Assembly (NCBI GenBank): GCA_002373755.1
Contig: DFJU01000027.1
Location: 11,812 to 39,788 of the forward strand
Origin: Bacteroidales bacterium UBA3663
Lineage (GTDB): Bacteria; Bacteroidota; Bacteroidia; Bacteroidales; UBA3663
Direction of reading: 5' to 3'
Length of the DNA stretch: 27,977 bases
A program made the translations under genes and the position numbers. Within the stretch, counting starts at the first letter, position 1. Every line of letters begins with the position of its first letter. Under the pieces are notes generated by a model that did not search any database, had not been told where the DNA came from, and saw only the letters and a program-made list of their open reading frames with translations. This document shows positions 24,901 to 27,977 of this stretch, one piece after another.

Positions 24901-25351
24901 TGTGCAGGTGCAGGATCTGCTCGTTCACCTGCTCCGTCTTGGCCACCTTTTCGGCCAATGCTTCAGGGTAGGTCACGATGGCCAACGTCTCGGCTCCGGC
25001 GCTGATGGCTCCGATGGTCTCCGTGCGCAGGATTTCGTTGGCCGAGTCCGCCTGCCCGTACTTGATGCTGCGCTTGTAGCCCGACGGGAAGAACGACACG
25101 TTAGCCTCGCCTGCAATCTGGCAGATGTCGTGGTAGAAGTAGCCGGCCGTCTCCTCGTCGTCGAGCACGAACAGGTAGATGCCCGGCAGCGCGTTCTTCA
25201 GCGGGGCGAGGAAGGTTGCGGCCGATGACCCACGTAGTCCCTTCAGCTGGATGGTTTCGCGTGCATCTGCCTTGGCCGACAGCGCACGAAGTTTCTTCAC
25301 CAGCGCGTTGAAGCGCGGTTTCTGCAACACGAGATCTTTAATTTCTGGCAT
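21989..25351 (-). CDS. mfd: Transcription-repair coupling factor
   Basis: A 1120-residue ATP-dependent translocase that removes RNA polymerase stalled at DNA damage and recruits UvrA. The N-terminal UvrB-like part (about residues 1-330) contains the YVYEPGQFAVRGSIIDVFSF homology block. The RNA-polymerase-interacting domain is at about 438-510 (GDYIVHVDHGIAQFGGLVQM). The translocase has Walker A GDVGFGKT (596-603), DEEQ (697-700), TMTATPIPRTLQFSLMG, and LHQLRGRVGRTNRKAFCYLL. The TRG motif region and the C-terminal UvrA-inhibitory domain (AYQKILKQAVKELK; LRCYFTTSLPDYF) complete it. Length is typical. It lies downstream of the DEAD-box helicase on the minus strand, separated only by repeat element C, which ends 13 bases before the start codon. 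Confidence 0.97.
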   Translation of the reverse strand: MPEIKDLVLQKPRFNALVKKLRALSAKADARETIQLKGLRGSSAATFLAPLKNALPGIYLFVLDDEETAGYFYHDICQIAGEANVSFFPSGYKRSIKYGQADSANEILRTETIGAISAGAETLAIVTYPEALAEKVAKTEQVNEQILHLHKGEKVDSQFVIEMLNSTGFQRVDYVYEPGQFAVRGSIIDVFSFSSEYPFRLDFFGNEIDSLRSFEVDSQLSRDQLDEITLSPSFAQQETQGISLAEFLPRQTVVVCDDAEWICDRVQDISRQQLSEQLIKSEEGDVNALQKLVSADDFRASFEAFSHILISDREPSAKKDKSLSVIEFHTTPQPEWHKNFDLIANDFRHYQELGYTLHILSDSPKQLDRIEAIFDDRGDHFHLVRIPRAIHAGFVDDDTKNCYFTDHQIFDRYHRYNLRSDRARSGKIALSIKELKEFMLGDYIVHVDHGIAQFGGLVQMPMGKDPDTGEERTQEVVKLIYKNNDLLFVSIHQLDKLSKYRGKDAEPPSLSRLGSGAWEHMKERTKEKMKDMARELIALYAARREEKGFHYSPDSQMQHELEASFMYEDTPDQLKATQDVKKDMESDKPMDRLVCGDVGFGKTEVAIRAALKACNDCKQVAVLVPTTVLAFQHFKTFASRLKDFPVRVDYLTRARTAKQTTQILKDLANGSINIIIGTHKLIGKQVKFQDLGLLIIDEEQKFGVKTKEALKQLRVNVDTLTMTATPIPRTLQFSLMGARDLSVIATPPANRYPIQTEVHRDEDDIIREAINFELSRNGQCFFIHNRISQLPDIVARIGKLVPDARVAFAHGQMEPEKVEQLILDFANYEYDVLVCTTIIEAGLDIPNANTMIVSQAQNYGLSELHQLRGRVGRTNRKAFCYLLTPPFTAMSQDARRRLQAIENFSGLGSGIHLAMQDLDIRGAGNLLGGEQSGFISDLGYEAYQKILKQAVKELKTQEFKELYAEEREQAETITDDCALETDLDICFGEKYVPDSSERIALYQELDNLTTQDEVDAYRARLIDRFGKIPKAGEELIRVVTLRQLGRQLGFEKITLKNKKLRCYFTTSLPDYFQSDTFGRVLDYFSAHTRRVHLEEKNQRRSMLIDNVDTIKEACAVLGKI

Positions 25352-25364
25352 AAAAGTAAGAGCC

Positions 25365-25535
25365 AGACCCTATCCCCGGCCCTTCCCCGTTAGGTAGGGG
25401 AAGGGAGTATTTTGTTTTGGAGGATAGGGCCTTTTCATTTGTGATTATTTTCGTTGAAATCAAAAGATTTTTAACTTCTGTGTAGTATATACTCCCCCTC
25501 CCTGCATAACGGGAGGGGGAAAGGGGGGAGGGTCT
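25365..25535. repeat. AGACCC...GGGTCT paired-end intergenic element, copy C
   Basis: 171 bases bounded by AGACCCT and AGGGTCT. The left end has CTTCCCC-gttaggta-GGGGAAG (25382-25403 area); the right end has CCCCCTCCC-tgcataac-GGGAGGGGG (about 25494-25519). On the minus strand it starts 1 base after the DEAD-box helicase stop and ends 13 bases before mfd, filling the spacer between two co-directional genes as copies A and B do. Confidence 0.75.
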
Positions 25536-25536
25536 T

Positions 25537-26907
25537 TTAGTTCGTGGAAACGATTTTATAAATCGTCTTCTCTCCCTTGATTTTCAGACCGTTGACCTTG
25601 GCCAATACATCGGCCACAACCTCACTGCTGATGGCACAATAGGCACAATGCTCCATCACGTCGATGCGCCCGATCTGCTCGCCCGAGATACCGCCGTTCT
25701 TGGTGAAGAAGCCCACGATGTCGCCCTTCGAAATCTTCTCCTTCTTGCCGCGCCCTATATATACTAATGTGTACGAAGGCTCCTGCGGCGTCGTCGGAGC
25801 GGTTTTTTTATTGCGGCCGATGGCATAGAACGGCGTCTTCTGGTCGATGAAATCCGGCAGGAACTCGTTGGGGCCGACGATGAGGTAGGCCGCGCCCGAT
25901 GCGCCATTGCGGGCCGTGCGTCCGTTGCGGTGGGTGAAGGTCTCAACGTCGGCCGGCAAGTGGTAATGGACGATGTGACCCACCTCGGGAATGTCCAGGC
26001 CGCGTGCAGCGAGGTCGGTCGCCACCATGACGCGCACCGTGTTCGTCCGCAGACGGATGACCGCCTTGTCGCGCAGGTTCTGCTCCAGACCGCCGTGGTA
26101 GAGCGCACATCCGATGCCCTCGTCCTGCAGGTAGTGGGCGATGCGTTCCGAGCTCTCCCTGTAGCCGCTGAACACGATGACCGGCTGTGCGTCGGGCAGG
26201 CTCTCCAGCAGCGATTTCAGCGTTTCGAGCTTGTCGGCCACGGGCGACTTCACCTGCCAGACCTGCAGCTGCGACGCGCTACGCGGTTTTTCGCCCTCGT
26301 TGCGCGCCGACTTCGCATTGGCCGTAAAGTCCAGCTGCTCGTAGGGCGCAAACCGCAGCCACGGAGCGATGGGGACGGCATGGGTCGCGCTCGTCAGCAG
26401 CATCTGGCGCACGCCCGAAAGTCGCGTAGTGATGAAGCGGATCTCCTCCTCGAAGCCCAGTTCGAGGCTCTTGTCATATTCGTCGAGCACGAGGTGCGTG
26501 AAGCGCGCCGCGTCGAGGTGTTTGCGTTCGATGTGGTCCTTCAGGCGTCCGCTCGTACCCACAATCACGTAGCGGCTGGCGTTGTCCAATGCCCCGATGC
26601 GCTGACACTCGATGCGTGCGTCATGGCCGCCGTAGCACAGCACACAGCGCAGTCCCAGACGCTTGGCCACCTCGCCGATCTGTTGCGCCAGTTCGCGCGA
26701 CGGCACGATGATGAGTGCCTTCATGTCCGATGCGCCGTCGCCCAGCAGCGGCAGCAGGAAAGCCACCGTCTTGCCGCTTCCGGTGGGGGAGAGGAGCAGC
26801 ACGTTACGGCCCGAAACGGCAGTTTCGAGCATTTTTTCCTGCATCACATTCAGGCGGTCAAAGCCCATGGCCTCAACCGCTCTTTGTTTCAAATCTTCCA
26901 GATTCAT
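25537..26907 (-). CDS. DEAD-box RNA helicase with DbpA-type RNA-binding domain
   Basis: A 456-residue ATP-dependent RNA helicase. Motifs: Walker A SPTGSGKT (40-47), PSRELAQQ (69-76), the motif II variant DEYD (142-145) in place of DEAD, SAT (173-175), DLAARGLDIP (298-307), and HRNGRTAR (326-333). Residues about 378-456 (YTLVYIGRGKKEKISKGDIV onward) form a DbpA-like RNA-recognition domain, which in DbpA targets 23S rRNA hairpin 92 during 50S assembly. An rRNA or ribosome-assembly role is therefore inferred. The start is ATG at 26907. A TATCTTTG on the minus strand (26920-26913) sits only a few bases before the ATG, so the mRNA could be leaderless or nearly so. mfd follows after repeat C. Confidence 0.92.
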   Translation of the reverse strand: MNLEDLKQRAVEAMGFDRLNVMQEKMLETAVSGRNVLLLSPTGSGKTVAFLLPLLGDGASDMKALIIVPSRELAQQIGEVAKRLGLRCVLCYGGHDARIECQRIGALDNASRYVIVGTSGRLKDHIERKHLDAARFTHLVLDEYDKSLELGFEEEIRFITTRLSGVRQMLLTSATHAVPIAPWLRFAPYEQLDFTANAKSARNEGEKPRSASQLQVWQVKSPVADKLETLKSLLESLPDAQPVIVFSGYRESSERIAHYLQDEGIGCALYHGGLEQNLRDKAVIRLRTNTVRVMVATDLAARGLDIPEVGHIVHYHLPADVETFTHRNGRTARNGASGAAYLIVGPNEFLPDFIDQKTPFYAIGRNKKTAPTTPQEPSYTLVYIGRGKKEKISKGDIVGFFTKNGGISGEQIGRIDVMEHCAYCAISSEVVADVLAKVNGLKIKGEKTIYKIVSTN

Positions 26908-27355
26908 GGCCGCAAAGATAGCGCAAATTTTTGCACTTTATCCCCGAATTTGCATGATTTGAGCAAAAATGATGCTTGCACAGCTCCGAGCGTTTCGTTT
27001 CCATCCGCACGATTCGGTGAACGGTCTCCAAAATCGCGAAAATCGATTGTTTTGCAATGCATATTTTGCAATATTTTTTGAAAAACGCTGTTCGTTTTTT
27101 TTTTTTTCAACATCGTTTGCACAAAAGTTAAAAAATGTTTTTCTTCGCGCCGCAAACCTACAAGCTAATCAGATCTTAATCTTATATTTCTTACAATTTA
27201 TCAAAAATTTCTGCATCGATGTTCTTGTAATGTCATGCTGAAGTGCATGTGATTGAAGCATCCTAACCAGATGCCGATTTTATCCGACCTGATAACGACT
27301 TTAAGAAAGGCAACATCAGCCGTTTTATTTTAACTAATTAACCAATTTTAAAAAC
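26908..27355. other. 448-base divergent AT-rich spacer upstream of the susC-like gene
   Basis: Separates the minus-strand helicase from the plus-strand susC-like gene and probably holds both promoters. Visible features are a minus-strand TATCTTTG at 26920-26913, TTTTGCAAT twice (near 27050 and 27064), and a run of 13 T residues at 27095-27107. An 83-codon minus-strand frame at 27155-26904 has no recognisable family and overlaps the helicase start, so it is not called. No clear promoter for the susC-like gene was found. Confidence 0.6.
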
Positions 27356-27977
27356 ATGAAAAGCAGAGTAAGCAAACTTTGTCTTGTGCTCTTTGCCATG
27401 TTGTTCACCTCCGTTGCGGCTTTCGCACAGAAGACCGTCACCGGTGTCGTGAACGATAGCTACGGTGACCCTGTCATCGGAGCCAACGTGGTAGTCAAGG
27501 GCTCGTCTGAAGGTACCATGACCGATGCCGATGGTAACTTCTCACTCCGAAATGTGTCTGACAATGCTGTCCTCAAGGTGTCCTTCATGGGCTACGCCAC
27601 ACAGGAGGTCAGCGTGGCAGGCAAGTCAAAAATCGTTGTCACTCTCGAAGAGGACAACCAGATGCTCGACGAAGTAGTCATGGTGGGCTACGGCGTGCAG
27701 CGCAAGGTCGATGTAACCGGTGCAACCGCTCGAGTCGGCATGAAGGAACTGACCGCAATGCCTGTTTCCAATGCCTTTGAGGGCATGCAGGGCAAGGTGG
27801 CCGGTGTGGACATCCAGAATTCGCAGCGTCCGGGTGAAGTCGGTGCCATTCAGATTCGTGGTGTCCGTTCTCTAAATGCAGATCAAGGACCACTTTACGT
27901 TGTCGATGGAATCGTCATCCAGAATGGCGGCATCGAGAACATCAACCCGCAGGACATCGAGAGCATCGACGTGCTGA
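27356..27977 (+). CDS. SusC/RagA-family TonB-dependent outer-membrane receptor (partial, 5' end)
   Basis: The first 207 residues of a large outer-membrane receptor that runs past the window end. A signal peptide (MKSRVSKLCLVLFAMLFTSV, cleavage after AFA-Q near residue 23) leads into a carboxypeptidase-regulatory-like domain (VTGVVNDSYGDPVIGANVVV... at about residues 27-105). Then comes the TonB-box-like DEVVMVGYG and the start of the plug domain (NAFEGMQGKVAGVDI; SLNADQGPLYVVDGI). Such proteins import glycans or peptides with a SusD-type lipoprotein partner, which would be expected just beyond the window. ATG at 27356 is supported by the signal peptide. The substrate cannot be inferred from this part. 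Confidence 0.95.
   Translation, partial: MKSRVSKLCLVLFAMLFTSVAAFAQKTVTGVVNDSYGDPVIGANVVVKGSSEGTMTDADGNFSLRNVSDNAVLKVSFMGYATQEVSVAGKSKIVVTLEEDNQMLDEVVMVGYGVQRKVDVTGATARVGMKELTAMPVSNAFEGMQGKVAGVDIQNSQRPGEVGAIQIRGVRSLNADQGPLYVVDGIVIQNGGIENINPQDIESIDVL

Noticed and set aside
26904..27155. An 83-codon minus-strand frame upstream of the helicase
   Set aside because: It overlaps the helicase start and encodes a lysine/phenylalanine-rich peptide across a poly-T tract, with no recognisable domain.

Overview
The window looks like a chromosomal segment of a Bacteroidales bacterium, probably a gut or rumen Prevotella- or Muribaculaceae-like lineage. The evidence is a truncated SusC-family TonB-dependent receptor with a typical N-terminal carboxypeptidase-regulatory domain, a DUF4924 protein, a methylmalonyl-CoA decarboxylase-type cluster, a PL11 rhamnogalacturonan lyase, a DbpA-domain DEAD-box helicase of the Bacteroidetes type, and promoters fitting the Bacteroidetes pattern TTTG-N19..21-TAnnTTTG. 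Coding DNA is moderately GC-rich, while spacers are AT-rich. Genus is inference only.

Layout. 1-1300: a SAM methyltransferase (+) converges on a SUI1/YciH-like factor (-), with a strong hairpin terminator between. 1623-5060: pheT and a YebC-family regulator. 5182-7689: carboxyltransferase, OadG-like and biotin-carrier subunits of a decarboxylase or carboxylase; the usual membrane beta subunit is not next to them. 7765-9321: an LptF/LptG permease. 9328-11781: a secreted PL11 lyase standing alone among housekeeping genes. 11835-15528: an aminotransferase and a class A penicillin-binding protein, separated by a CGGATT-rich inverted repeat. 15731-18036: DUF4924 and prfC. 18181-18984: a RAYT (REP-associated tyrosine transposase) whose own reading frame carries two REP doublets. 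18997-21276: priA. 21277-21988: a 712-base gap with a candidate small RNA. 26907-21989 (minus strand): a DEAD-box helicase, then mfd. 26908-27355: an AT-rich divergent spacer, followed by the start of a susC-like gene that runs off the end.

Most genes are core functions: translation (pheT, prfC, YciH, YebC), replication restart and repair (priA, mfd), envelope building (PBP1A, LptF/G) and propionate/succinate metabolism. The accessory signal lies in the spacers. Three copies of a C/G-rich element with paired inverted ends (AGACCC...GGGTCT) each fill the space between two co-directional genes. A RAYT is present with its presumed substrate hairpins inside its gene. An exact 12-mer, ATCGGCCAAAAA, recurs in three intergenic regions, once inside a promoter-like spacer. 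No tRNA, rRNA, CRISPR array or defence system was recognised.
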